From contig JAEWYD010000087.1 in the NCBI GenBank assembly GCA_023462275.1, positions 1 to 10,953 of the forward strand: DNA of 10,953 nucleotides, read 5' to 3'. Under the pieces are notes generated by a model. That model was given only the letters and a program-made list of their open reading frames with translations, did not search any database and was not told where the DNA came from. Of the stretch, positions 1-5,832 are shown piece by piece (the stretch's first letter is position 1; each line of letters opens with the position of its first letter). The position numbers and the translations under genes were made by a program. The DNA is from Actinomycetes bacterium (GTDB lineage Bacteria > Actinomycetota > Actinomycetes > Actinomycetales > Cellulomonadaceae).

Positions 1-162
1 GAGGCGGCGCGCGCCACCGTCCGGCTGCGCGACGCCGTCGGGCGCACGGCGCAGCGGCTCGTCGTCGAGCCCGTCGACGCGGTCCTGGCCGCCCTGGTCC
101 GCACCCGTGACGCCGCCCAGGCCGCCGCCGGCGGCCGTCGATCCCGAAGGAGTGCAGCATGA
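1..162 (+). CDS. 3' end of an unidentified upstream gene (partial)
   Basis: Frame 1 is open from the first base to a TGA at 160-162 and gives 53 residues of an Ala/Arg/Val-rich, probably helical C-terminus with G/C in nearly every third position. The stop overlaps the ATG of the next gene (ATGA at 159-162), typical of translational coupling within an operon. No motif is recognisable in the visible tail (it includes RLVVEPVDAVLAAL), so no function is given. The frame is chosen on third-position GC and the operon-style overlap; the neighbouring frame that reads on past 162 is a shadow of the thioesterase gene. Confidence 0.5.
   Translation, partial: EAARATVRLRDAVGRTAQRLVVEPVDAVLAALVRTRDAAQAAAGGRRSRRSAA
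146..151 (+). promoter_or_regulatory. Shine-Dalgarno AAGGAG of the thioesterase gene
   Basis: A strong AAGGAG ends 7 nt before the ATG at 159. It fixes that start and lies inside the coding sequence of the overlapping upstream gene. Confidence 0.75.
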
Positions 163-647
163 GGGTGTCCGTGCCCGTCCCGGTGCGTTGGGGCGACCTC
201 GACGCGTACGGCCACGTCAACAACGTGGCGGTGTTCGGGCTGCTCGAGGAGGCGCGCATCGCGGCCTTCTGGCGGCACCCGGGCGCCGCGGAGCAGGAGT
301 GGCCGACGGCGATCCTCGACGCCGGCCCCGGCGCGGGCACCGTCACCGTGGTCGCGCGTCAGGAGGTCGAGTACCTGGCGCCGATCGAGCACCGGCGCGA
401 CCCGGTGCTGGTCGAGCTCTGGATCGGCGACCTCGGCGGCGCCAGCATCGAGGTCTGCTACGAGATCACGGGCGGTGACGCCACCGGCTCGGGCGGCCCG
501 GGCCGGGTCGTGTTCGTCCAGGCGGCCACCACGCTGGTGCTGCTCGACGCGGCGACGGGACGGCCACGCCGGGTCTCGCCGCAGGAGCGGGCCGTGTGGT
601 CGCGGTACGTCGAGCCGGGCATCCGCTGGCGTCGCCGGGACCGATAG
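159..647 (+). CDS. Hot-dog fold acyl-CoA thioesterase, 4HBT/YbgC-FadM type
   Basis: A 162-aa single-domain hot-dog protein predicted to hydrolyse acyl-CoA thioesters in the cytoplasm. The N-terminal motif RWGDLDAYGHVNN (residues 10-22) is the family hallmark. D15 aligns with the catalytic Asp of 4-hydroxybenzoyl-CoA thioesterase and YbgC, and H19 and N21-N22 are the usual conserved positions before the long hot-dog helix (residues 23-38). The later VEYLAPIEHRRDPVLVE segment is the typical strand pair that lines the acyl pocket. Length is normal for the family. The start is set by the AAGGAG at 146-151 and an ATGA overlap with the upstream gene. In mycobacteria and relatives a thioesterase of this kind lies near ssb/ettA and the group II globin; here a globin lies about 5 kb downstream. 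The substrate is unknown. Confidence 0.88.
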   Translation: MRVSVPVPVRWGDLDAYGHVNNVAVFGLLEEARIAAFWRHPGAAEQEWPTAILDAGPGAGTVTVVARQEVEYLAPIEHRRDPVLVELWIGDLGGASIEVCYEITGGDATGSGGPGRVVFVQAATTLVLLDAATGRPRRVSPQERAVWSRYVEPGIRWRRRDR

Positions 648-656
648 CCCGACGGG

Positions 657-694
657 CTGTGGACGGCCCGCCGGCCCGAGGCGGTTGTCCACAG
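657..694. repeat. Inverted repeat of two DnaA-box-like motifs
   Basis: CTGTGGAC (657-664) and GTCCACAG (687-694) are perfect 8-bp inverted arms separated by 22 nt. The right arm contains TTGTCCACA (685-693), identical to the common actinobacterial DnaA box. The left arm read on the minus strand is CCGTCCACA (666-658), also within the degenerate consensus. The pair follows the thioesterase stop and precedes the toxin cassette. It could act as a protein-binding site or as a stem-loop at the end of the thioesterase transcript. Two boxes without dnaA/dnaN nearby do not make this an origin. Confidence 0.5.
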
Positions 695-732
695 ATCCGG
701 GCGACCAGCGGCGCGCTGCCGTCGGCCCGGGC

Positions 733-738
733 TACGGT
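733..738 (+). promoter_or_regulatory. Candidate -10 element (TACGGT) of the toxin cassette
   Basis: TACGGT fits the actinobacterial TAnnnT -10 pattern. No good -35 is seen 16-19 nt upstream. The element lies 8 nt before a GTG at 747, the spacing expected for a leaderless transcript, so transcription would start at or next to that GTG. Confidence 0.4.
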
Positions 739-746
739 CCCGACTC

Positions 747-842
747 GTGATCGCACACCGCGCCCCCGGCCGACCGACCCCCCTCGCCGCGGCGCCCACC
801 CCGGGCGCCACGGCCACGGCCGACCGGGGGCGTGCGCGGTGA
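747..842 (+). CDS. Possible 31-aa leaderless small ORF, coupled to the next gene
   Basis: A GTG at 747, 8 nt after the -10-like TACGGT, opens a 31-codon frame rich in Ala, Pro, Thr and Arg. It ends at TGA 840-842, overlapping the GTG start of the EspC-like gene (GTGA at 839-842). About 90% of its third positions are G or C. Supporting it are the leaderless-type spacing and the operon-style overlap, which recurs at the next gene junction. Against it are its shortness, the GC background that keeps frames open by chance, and the lack of any recognisable motif. It could be a coupling leader that lets ribosomes reach the next start. Confidence 0.35.
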   Translation: MIAHRAPGRPTPLAAAPTPGATATADRGRAR

Positions 843-1156
843 GCGGCCTTCTGAGCGTCGGCATCGACGACCTGGTCCGCCACGCGGGTCGTACGCGCCC
901 GGTGGCCGACGCGCTCGACGCCGCGCACGGGGCCGTCAGGCGGACGGGGCTGCCCGACGGCGCCTTCGGGCTCCTCTGCGGCTTCCTACCCCTGGCGCTC
1001 GGCCCCCTGGCGAGCAGTACGGCGGACAGCGTGCGCGGCAGCGGCGTCTCCGTCGACGGGCTGGCGGACGCCGTCGTGGCGATGGCCCGGCTGTACGCCG
1101 AGGTCGACGGCGACGTGCACGACCGGTTCGTCCGCCTGGCGCGGAGGCTGCCGTGA
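839..1156 (+). CDS. EspC/WXG100-like small helical protein, putative type VII secretion target
   Basis: A 105-aa protein with no signal peptide or membrane helix. Its layout resembles the actinobacterial EspC-like (ESX-1 EspC/DUF2580) secreted-protein family: an N-terminal helix (about 8-36) with a paired Ala/Leu heptad, an AFG motif at 42-44, a small-residue stretch with ALGPLASS at 53-60, and a C-terminal helix (about 73-103). The C-terminal helix contains LYAEVD, that is Y86-x-x-x-D90, matching the ESX export motif YxxxD/E. The GTG at 839 is preferred because similarity and helical content begin there and GGGGG lies at 826-830. It overlaps the following toxin-like gene by GTGA (1153-1156), so the two are probably translated together. 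The inferred role is carrier or targeting partner for the toxin. Family assignment rests on pattern only. No ESX machinery is in the window. Confidence 0.55.
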   Translation: MSGLLSVGIDDLVRHAGRTRPVADALDAAHGAVRRTGLPDGAFGLLCGFLPLALGPLASSTADSVRGSGVSVDGLADAVVAMARLYAEVDGDVHDRFVRLARRLP

Positions 1157-1455
1157 GGGCCGACCGCGCGTACGACCCCGCCCGCCACCCGTGGCTCCCT
1201 ACGGGGACGTTCCCGGCGTTCCGCATCGAGGGTGCGTACGTCGACCACTACGCCCCCACCACCGGGTCGGCGCGGAGCATCTGGTCCCAGGTGGCGGTGC
1301 GGGTGGCGATCGGCCAGGCGAACCGCATGGTGCTCAACCTGGCCGACTCACCTGTCTGCCTCGAGGACCTCCGCGAGGCGTTCCGCCGCCCGGTCGAGGG
1401 CCTCGTGGAGGTTCTCGTCATCACGGACGAAGGCATCGTCCACCTCGTCCCGTAA
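1153..1455 (+). CDS. CdiA-type C-terminal tRNase toxin domain as a stand-alone protein
   Basis: A 100-aa protein that is essentially all toxin domain. Residues 23-100 follow the pattern I recall for CdiA C-terminal tRNA nuclease domains (CdiA_C-like, contact-dependent inhibition): FRIEGAYVDHYAPTT (23-37), then RSIWSQV (41-47), GQANRMVLNLADS (54-66), GLVEVLVI (83-90) and a final GIVHLVP (94-100). E26, D31 and the D-x-Y of VDHYAP are candidates for the nuclease centre, with Tyr where relatives can have Lys. The likely activity is tRNA cleavage in a rival cell, but no residue is proven. The GTG start overlaps the stop of the EspC-like gene. There is no secretion signal, so export would depend on a partner. 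It ends with TAA, 14 nt before the probable immunity gene. An unrelated small protein remains possible. Confidence 0.6.
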   Translation: MRADRAYDPARHPWLPTGTFPAFRIEGAYVDHYAPTTGSARSIWSQVAVRVAIGQANRMVLNLADSPVCLEDLREAFRRPVEGLVEVLVITDEGIVHLVP

Positions 1456-1469
1456 CCGAGAGGCCACCC

Positions 1470-1844
1470 ATGGACGTCTACACGACGCCGTTCCACTCGA
1501 CGTGCTCCCTCGCGCAGGCGGAGGAGTACCTGCGCCAGGCGCTGGGCGGGGCGATGAACTCCTACGGCACGATCCACCGCGGTGCGCTCGGCGCACGCAT
1601 CTGGCCCCGCGGCGTCCTGACGACGGAGGACTGGGATGACGTCCTCGGCGCGCCCGCCACCGGTGAGGTCACGTGGTTCGTCGAGCGGGGGCTCGGCGAC
1701 GACGCCTACGAGGCGGCGCTCGACCTCATGCGGACGGTCGTGCCCCGGTTCGCCGTCGACCTCGACGCCGCGCTCGTGCACCTCTGGGAGCGGGACTCGG
1801 TGCTGCTGACGCGCCTCGACGGCGAGCTGCGGTTCGAGGCCTGA
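1470..1844 (+). CDS. Probable immunity protein for the adjacent toxin, SitI3-like
   Basis: A 124-aa acidic cytoplasmic protein with no signal or membrane segment. Position, size and charge fit an immunity protein: it starts 14 nt after the toxin-like gene with GAGAGG at 1459-1464 as ribosome binding site. The C-terminal half resembles the SitI3-type immunity pattern in outline: DVLGAPATGEVTWFVER, an alpha-helix with YEAALDLMRTVVP, and an ending of the form ALVHLWERDSVLLTRLDGEL, where that family typically has a short strand pair around a VLLLRRxGEL motif. That resemblance is from memory and weak. The inferred role is to bind and neutralise the tRNase domain in the producing cell. If the toxin call is wrong, this is simply a conserved hypothetical protein. 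Confidence 0.5.
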   Translation: MDVYTTPFHSTCSLAQAEEYLRQALGGAMNSYGTIHRGALGARIWPRGVLTTEDWDDVLGAPATGEVTWFVERGLGDDAYEAALDLMRTVVPRFAVDLDAALVHLWERDSVLLTRLDGELRFEA

Positions 1845-1937
1845 CAGTGCCGGAGACCTGGGCGGCGGCCGGCGCCGAGCCCCGGCGGCCGACCCTGGGG
1901 CGCACGCGCTCCGGTGGCCGGCCCCGGACCCCCGACT

Positions 1938-1943
1938 TACCGT
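1938..1943 (+). promoter_or_regulatory. Candidate -10 element (TACCGT) of the sugar porter gene
   Basis: TACCGT matches TAnnnT and would place the transcript start near 1950, just before the GGGGAGGGG ribosome binding site at 1954-1962. No convincing -35 is visible. The 126-bp gap after the immunity gene otherwise holds only GC-rich sequence, with no clear terminator. Confidence 0.35.
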
Positions 1944-1970
1944 GACCGGACACGGGGAGGGGTGATCGAC

Positions 1971-3476
1971 GTGGGTGACGCCGGCCAGGACGAGGGCACG
2001 CGAGGGCGGGGCGCGCGCGACGGTTCGCCGGCCGCGCAGGAGACGTACGACACCGGCCGGGCGGTGATGCTGGCCGTCGTCGCGGCGATCGGCGGCTTCC
2101 TCTTCGGCTTCGACACGGCCGTCATCAACGGTGCGGTCGACGCGATCCGAGCGGACTTCGGGATGGGCGCGGGCCTCACCGGGTTCGCCGTGTCCTCCGC
2201 TCTCATCGGCTGCGCGATCGGCGCGTGGACGGCGGGACAGCTCGCGGAGCGTCACGGGCGCATCCGGGTGATGCTCCTGGCCTCGGTCTTCTTCACCGTG
2301 AGCGCCATCGGCTCCGGCCTCGCGCGCGGCCCCTGGGACCTCATCGGCTGGCGCCTGCTCGGCGGTCTCGCGGTGGGCGCCGCGTCCGTCATCGCCCCGG
2401 CGTACATCGCCGAGATCTCGCCGGCGTCGATCCGCGGCCGGCTCGGCTCGCTCCAGCAGCTGGCGATCGTCACGGGCATCTTCGTCGCCCTGCTCTCGGA
2501 CTACTTCATCGCCACGGGTGCCGGGGGTGCCGGCGACCCGTTCTGGCTCGGCCTCGAGGCCTGGCGCTGGATGTTCTTCACCGCCGCCGTCCCGGCCATC
2601 GCCTACGGCGCGCTGGCCCTCGGGATCCCGGAGTCGCCGCGCTACCTCGTCGCGCAGGGCCAGATCGAACGCGCCCGCGGCGTGCTCGCGCAGGTGCTGC
2701 GCTCCGGCGTCGACGCCCGCATGAAGGAGATCCGGCGCACCGTGAAGGAGGACGCCCGCGCCTCGATGGCGGACCTCAAGGGCCCCGCGCTCGGTCTGCT
2801 GCCGATCGTCTGGATCGGCATCGGGCTGTCGCTGTTCCAGCAGTTCGTCGGGATCAACGTGATCTTCTACTACTCGTCGTCGCTGTGGCAGCAGGTCGGC
2901 TTCACCGAGTCCGACGCCCTCGTCCAGACGGTGATCACCTCCGTGACGAACATCGCGGTGACCGTCGTCGCCATCGCCCTGATCGACCGCATCGGCCGCC
3001 GCCGCCTGCTGCTCATCGGCTCGGCCGGCATGGTGGTCAGCCTCGGGGCGCTCGCCGCCGCCTTCGCCACGGCCCCGGTCGTCGACGGCGAGCCCGCGCT
3101 GCAGGGCGCCGGCGGTCCGGTGGCCCTGGTCGCCGCGAACCTGTTCGTGGTGTTCTTCGGCATGTCGTGGGGCCCGGCCGTGTGGGTGCTGCTCGGCGAG
3201 ATGTTCAGCAACCGGATCCGGGCGAGCGCCCTCGGCCTGGCCGCGGCGGCGCAGTGGGGCGGCAACTTCCTCGTCTCGACGACGTTCCCCGCGCTGGCCG
3301 GCGTCGGCCTGGGCCTGGCCTACGGCCTCTACACCGCGTTCGCCGCGCTGTCGTTCGTCTTCGTCAAGCGCTTCGTGCCGGAGACCCGCGGCGTCCAGCT
3401 GGAGGACATGGGCGACGACGGCCGTGCGGCGGTCGCCGGCGACGAACCGCGCGACGAGGGCAGGCTCGCGGCCTGA
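1971..3476 (+). CDS. MFS sugar porter (sugar:H+ symporter family)
   Basis: A 501-aa, 12-helix permease of the sugar porter family (XylE/GalP-like), predicted to import a monosaccharide with protons across the cytoplasmic membrane. Diagnostic motifs in order: GFLFGFDTAVING (helix 1, about 42-54), AERHGR in loop 2-3, the second sugar-transport signature spanning GGLAVGAAS to SIRGRL (131-157), PESPRYL (220-226) at the start of the central loop, QQFVGIN (290-296, helix 7 sugar-binding Gln), DRIGRRR (339-345), WGPAVWVLLGEMF (400-412) and PETRG (470-474). About 25 polar residues precede helix 1. The GTG at 1971 is chosen because the purine-rich GGAGGGG ends 8 nt upstream; an in-frame GTG at 1962 overlaps that site. 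The gene converges on the topoisomerase gene with only 4 nt between stops. The exact sugar cannot be read from sequence. Confidence 0.93.
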   Translation: MGDAGQDEGTRGRGARDGSPAAQETYDTGRAVMLAVVAAIGGFLFGFDTAVINGAVDAIRADFGMGAGLTGFAVSSALIGCAIGAWTAGQLAERHGRIRVMLLASVFFTVSAIGSGLARGPWDLIGWRLLGGLAVGAASVIAPAYIAEISPASIRGRLGSLQQLAIVTGIFVALLSDYFIATGAGGAGDPFWLGLEAWRWMFFTAAVPAIAYGALALGIPESPRYLVAQGQIERARGVLAQVLRSGVDARMKEIRRTVKEDARASMADLKGPALGLLPIVWIGIGLSLFQQFVGINVIFYYSSSLWQQVGFTESDALVQTVITSVTNIAVTVVAIALIDRIGRRRLLLIGSAGMVVSLGALAAAFATAPVVDGEPALQGAGGPVALVAANLFVVFFGMSWGPAVWVLLGEMFSNRIRASALGLAAAAQWGGNFLVSTTFPALAGVGLGLAYGLYTAFAALSFVFVKRFVPETRGVQLEDMGDDGRAAVAGDEPRDEGRLAA

Positions 3477-3480
3477 GCGG

Positions 3481-4458
3481 TCAGCCGGCCAGGAGCTCGG
3501 CGACCGCCTTCTCCGCGCCCGCCCGGCTGCGCCGTCGGCCGATCGTCCGACCGGACTCCCACAGGTCGATGAGCCGCGGGTCGATGTAGGACGCGCGGCA
3601 CACCGCGGGCGTGTTCCCGAGCTCCTCGGAGACGTCCCGCACCACCTGGGCCACGACGCGTCGCCGCGCGCGCTCCGACCGCGGCGGGTCGACCTGGCCG
3701 AGCGCCGTCGCGGCCAGCACGGTGGCGTGCCACGTGCGGAAGTCCTTGGGGCGTGCCTCGGGACCGAGCCGCTCCTTCACGCCCTCCAGCACGTCGGACG
3801 CCGTCACGTCGTGCCACGAGCCGCCCGCCTCCTGCCACGCGAGCAGCTCCGGCCCGTCGTCGTCGCGCGCCATGAGGCCCCGCACGACCTCGGCGACCAC
3901 CGGGTCGGTGACCTGCGTCTCGCGCCACTGGCCCGACTTCGCGGGGTAGGCGAACGAGACGCCGTCGGCCTGGACCGTCACGTGCTCGCGCCGCAGCGTC
4001 GCGAGGCCGAAGCTGCCGTTCTCCTTGGCGTACGCCTCGCCGCCCGCCCGGAAGTACGCCTCGTCCAGGAGGCGGAACGCCAGGGCGAGCACCTTGCGGC
4101 GGTCGTAGCCCGGGCGTGCGAGGTCCTCGGCGACGGTCCGCCGGGCGCGCGGCAGGCGGCGCGCGAGGCGAACGACGTGATCGTGCTTGAGGCGGTCGCG
4201 GCGCGCCCGCCACTGGGCGTGGTAGAGGTACTGCCGCCGTCCGGCGTCGTCGGTTCCCATCGCCTGGATGTGGCCGTTCGGGAACGGGCAGATCCAGACG
4301 TCGCGCCACGCGGGCGGGATCGCCAGGTCGGCGATCCGCGCGAGCGCCTCGGGGTCCGTCACGCGCTCGCCCGAGGCGTCCAGGTAGACGACGCCTCGGC
4401 CCTGGCGCCGGCGGGTCCATCCCTGGTCGGTCGAGCGGACGCGGCGCAGGCGGGGCAT
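3481..4458 (-). CDS. DNA topoisomerase IB, poxvirus/bacterial type
   Basis: A 325-aa type IB topoisomerase, which relaxes supercoils by nicking one strand through a 3'-phosphotyrosine. The N-terminal DNA-clamp part includes IPPAWRDVWICPFPNGHIQA (47-66). The catalytic domain carries all expected residues by pattern: R137 in YFRAGGEAYAKENGSFGL, K174 in YPAKSG, R241 in FRTWHAT, N282 in LGNTPAVCR and the nucleophile Y291 in ASYIDPR. Asn at 282 instead of the poxvirus His is the form known from the Deinococcus enzyme. The start is the ATG at 4458 at the usual N-terminus of the family; no clear Shine-Dalgarno precedes it, so translation may depend on the upstream tesB gene, 56 nt away. It is last in a globin-tesB-topIB series and converges on the sugar porter. 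Confidence 0.92.
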   Translation of the reverse strand: MPRLRRVRSTDQGWTRRRQGRGVVYLDASGERVTDPEALARIADLAIPPAWRDVWICPFPNGHIQAMGTDDAGRRQYLYHAQWRARRDRLKHDHVVRLARRLPRARRTVAEDLARPGYDRRKVLALAFRLLDEAYFRAGGEAYAKENGSFGLATLRREHVTVQADGVSFAYPAKSGQWRETQVTDPVVAEVVRGLMARDDDGPELLAWQEAGGSWHDVTASDVLEGVKERLGPEARPKDFRTWHATVLAATALGQVDPPRSERARRRVVAQVVRDVSEELGNTPAVCRASYIDPRLIDLWESGRTIGRRRSRAGAEKAVAELLAG

Positions 4459-4514
4459 GGCACGAGTGTGCGTCCGCGGCGGCGCCCCGGCACGCGGTGC
4501 CGCCTCCCGGGTCG

Positions 4515-5387
4515 TCAGTCGGGGACCCGGACCATGCCCTCCTGCGCGACGGACGCGACGAGCGAGCCGTCCGCCGCGTGGATGCGCGCCCCGCCGAGCC
4601 CGCGGCCACCCTGGGCGCTGGGCGACCACTGGACGTACAGCAGCCACTCGTCGACTCGGACGGGCCGGTGCCACCACATGGCGTGATCGAGGCTCGCGAT
4701 CGAGAGCCCGGGGGTCGCCCAGCTCTTGCCGTGGCGCCGCAGGATCGGCTCGAGCATCACCTGGTCGCACGCGTAGGCGAGCAGCGCGCGGTGCAGCACC
4801 TCCGGGCCCTCGACCCGCCCGCGCGCCCGCATCCACACCATCTGCCGGTCGCCCTCCTGGGCGGCGGGGCCCGTGTAGATCGGTTCCTCGACGTGGCGGA
4901 TGTCGAAGGCGCTCGTCTGCGTCCAGAACCGGGTGAGCGGGGTGTCGTGGCGCGCGAGGAGGTCCAGGGCGCTGGGCACCGACTCGGGGTCGGGGGCGCG
5001 CGACGGCAGCCCGTCGGCGTGGTCGAGACCGGGCTGCTCCACCTGGAAGGACGTGGTCATGGACAGGATCGGCTCGCCGTCCTGCAGCGCGTGGGTGCGC
5101 CGCGCGCTGAAGGAGCGGCCGTCCCGCAGCCGCTCGACGGTGAAGGTGATGGGCTTGGTGACGTCGCCGGACCGCAGGAAGTACCCGTGCAGCGAGTGCG
5201 GCAGCCGGTCCTCGGGTGCCGTGCGGGCGGCGGCGAGGAGCGACTGGGCGAGCACCTGGCCGCCGAAGACCCGGCCGCCAGGCTGCGGCAGGCTCGTGCC
5301 GACGAAGGTGGTGTCGTCGACGCGCGTGACGTCCAGCACGTCGAGCACCGTCCGCACCGGGTCGCGGGGCGCGTCCTGGGGCGTCAC
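4515..5387 (-). CDS. tesB: Acyl-CoA thioesterase II (TesB family)
   Basis: A 290-aa double hot-dog thioesterase that hydrolyses medium- and long-chain acyl-CoA in the cytoplasm. N-terminal hot dog: GGRVFGGQVLAQSLLAA (38-54) and LHGYFLRSGD (66-75). C-terminal hot dog: YACDQVMLEP (205-214), SIASLDHAMWWHRP (229-242) and the terminal VAQEGMVR (280-287). D208, S232 and Q282 match the E. coli TesB triad D204-T228-Q278 in position, with Ser for Thr. The length is normal. Translation starts at a GTG whose last bases form the globin stop (GTGA on the minus strand, 5387-5384), with a weak GGAG upstream, so it is coupled to the globin gene. Adjacency of TesB and a group II globin recurs in actinobacteria. 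Confidence 0.92.
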   Translation of the reverse strand: MTPQDAPRDPVRTVLDVLDVTRVDDTTFVGTSLPQPGGRVFGGQVLAQSLLAAARTAPEDRLPHSLHGYFLRSGDVTKPITFTVERLRDGRSFSARRTHALQDGEPILSMTTSFQVEQPGLDHADGLPSRAPDPESVPSALDLLARHDTPLTRFWTQTSAFDIRHVEEPIYTGPAAQEGDRQMVWMRARGRVEGPEVLHRALLAYACDQVMLEPILRRHGKSWATPGLSIASLDHAMWWHRPVRVDEWLLYVQWSPSAQGGRGLGGARIHAADGSLVASVAQEGMVRVPD

Positions 5388-5767
5388 CGGTCCGCTCCGT
5401 TCACCATCGCGTGCGCGGCACGCTCGAGGTAGTCCCACAGCTGGGCGTGGGCGAGGGGCGGGAGCTCGAGGGTGTCCAGGGCCGCGCGCATGTGCGTCAG
5501 CCACCGGTCCCGCGCGGCCGGGCCCACCGGGAACGGGGCGTGGCGCAGCCGGAGGCGCGGGTGGCCGCGCTGCTCGGAGTACGTCGTCGGCCCGCCCCAG
5601 TACTGCTCGAGGAACATGCGCAGGCGCTCGGCCGCCGGCCCGAGGTCCTCCTCGGGGTACATCGGCCGCAGGAGGTCGTCCGTCGCCACCCGCGCGTAGA
5701 ACTCCTCGACCAGTCGGCTGAACGTCGCCGTCCCGCCGACCGTCTCGTAGAAGCTCGCCTGCGTCAT
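5384..5767 (-). CDS. glbO: Group II truncated haemoglobin (trHbO/GlbO type)
   Basis: A 127-aa 2-on-2 globin that binds haem and O2, with proposed roles in oxygen handling and NO or peroxide defence. Landmarks match mycobacterial GlbO shifted by one: Y24 (B10), Y37 (CD1), proximal H76 (F8) in RLRLRHAPF, and W89 (G8) in RDRWL, the group II marker. The segment FLEQYWGGPTTYSEQRGHP (52-70) is characteristic of the EF region. Start: ATG at 5767 with GGAGG (minus strand, 5776-5772) 4 nt upstream. It is the first gene of the minus-strand series and overlaps tesB by 4 nt, suggesting joint expression. It is divergent from the PTS EIIB gene. Confidence 0.94.
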   Translation of the reverse strand: MTQASFYETVGGTATFSRLVEEFYARVATDDLLRPMYPEEDLGPAAERLRMFLEQYWGGPTTYSEQRGHPRLRLRHAPFPVGPAARDRWLTHMRAALDTLELPPLAHAQLWDYLERAAHAMVNGADR

Positions 5768-5771
5768 CAGA

Positions 5772-5776
5772 CCTCC
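5772..5776 (-). promoter_or_regulatory. Shine-Dalgarno GGAGG of the globin gene
   Basis: GGAGG read on the minus strand lies 4 nt before the ATG at 5767 and decides this start over longer open reading in the same frame. Confidence 0.65.
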
Positions 5777-5801
5777 GTCGCATCGGCCGTCGTCCCTGCG
5801 C

Positions 5802-5811
5802 AGACTACGCT
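5802..5811. promoter_or_regulatory. Overlapping divergent -10-like elements between globin and EIIB
   Basis: On the minus strand TAGTCT (5807-5802) would serve the globin gene, giving a leader of about 28 nt with its ribosome binding site. On the plus strand TACGCT (5806-5811) would serve the PTS genes, giving a leader of about 95 nt. The two overlap by 2 bp. Neither has a good -35, so both are tentative. If both are used, polymerase could bind in only one direction at a time. Confidence 0.3.
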
Positions 5812-5832
5812 GGGAGCATCGCGTCGGACGGC

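Noticed and set aside
657..694. The region as a chromosomal origin
   Set aside because: Only two DnaA-like boxes, no AT-rich unwinding region, and no dnaA, dnaN or partition genes nearby.
832..1455. A 207-aa version of the toxin starting at the GTG at 832
   Set aside because: The extra 107 residues are an Arg-rich shadow of the EspC-like frame. Toxin-domain similarity begins close to the GTG at 1153, which makes the GTGA junction.
466..2255. Long minus-strand frames opposite the thioesterase, toxin cassette and sugar porter
   Set aside because: No recognisable domains, Arg/Pro/Ala-rich composition and no plausible starts. The plus strand has recognisable proteins and operon-type junctions across the same bases.
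2225..3589. A 454-codon plus-strand frame overlapping the sugar porter
   Set aside because: It lies in another frame of a gene with unmistakable sugar-porter motifs and has the low-complexity RPRR-type composition of a shadow frame.
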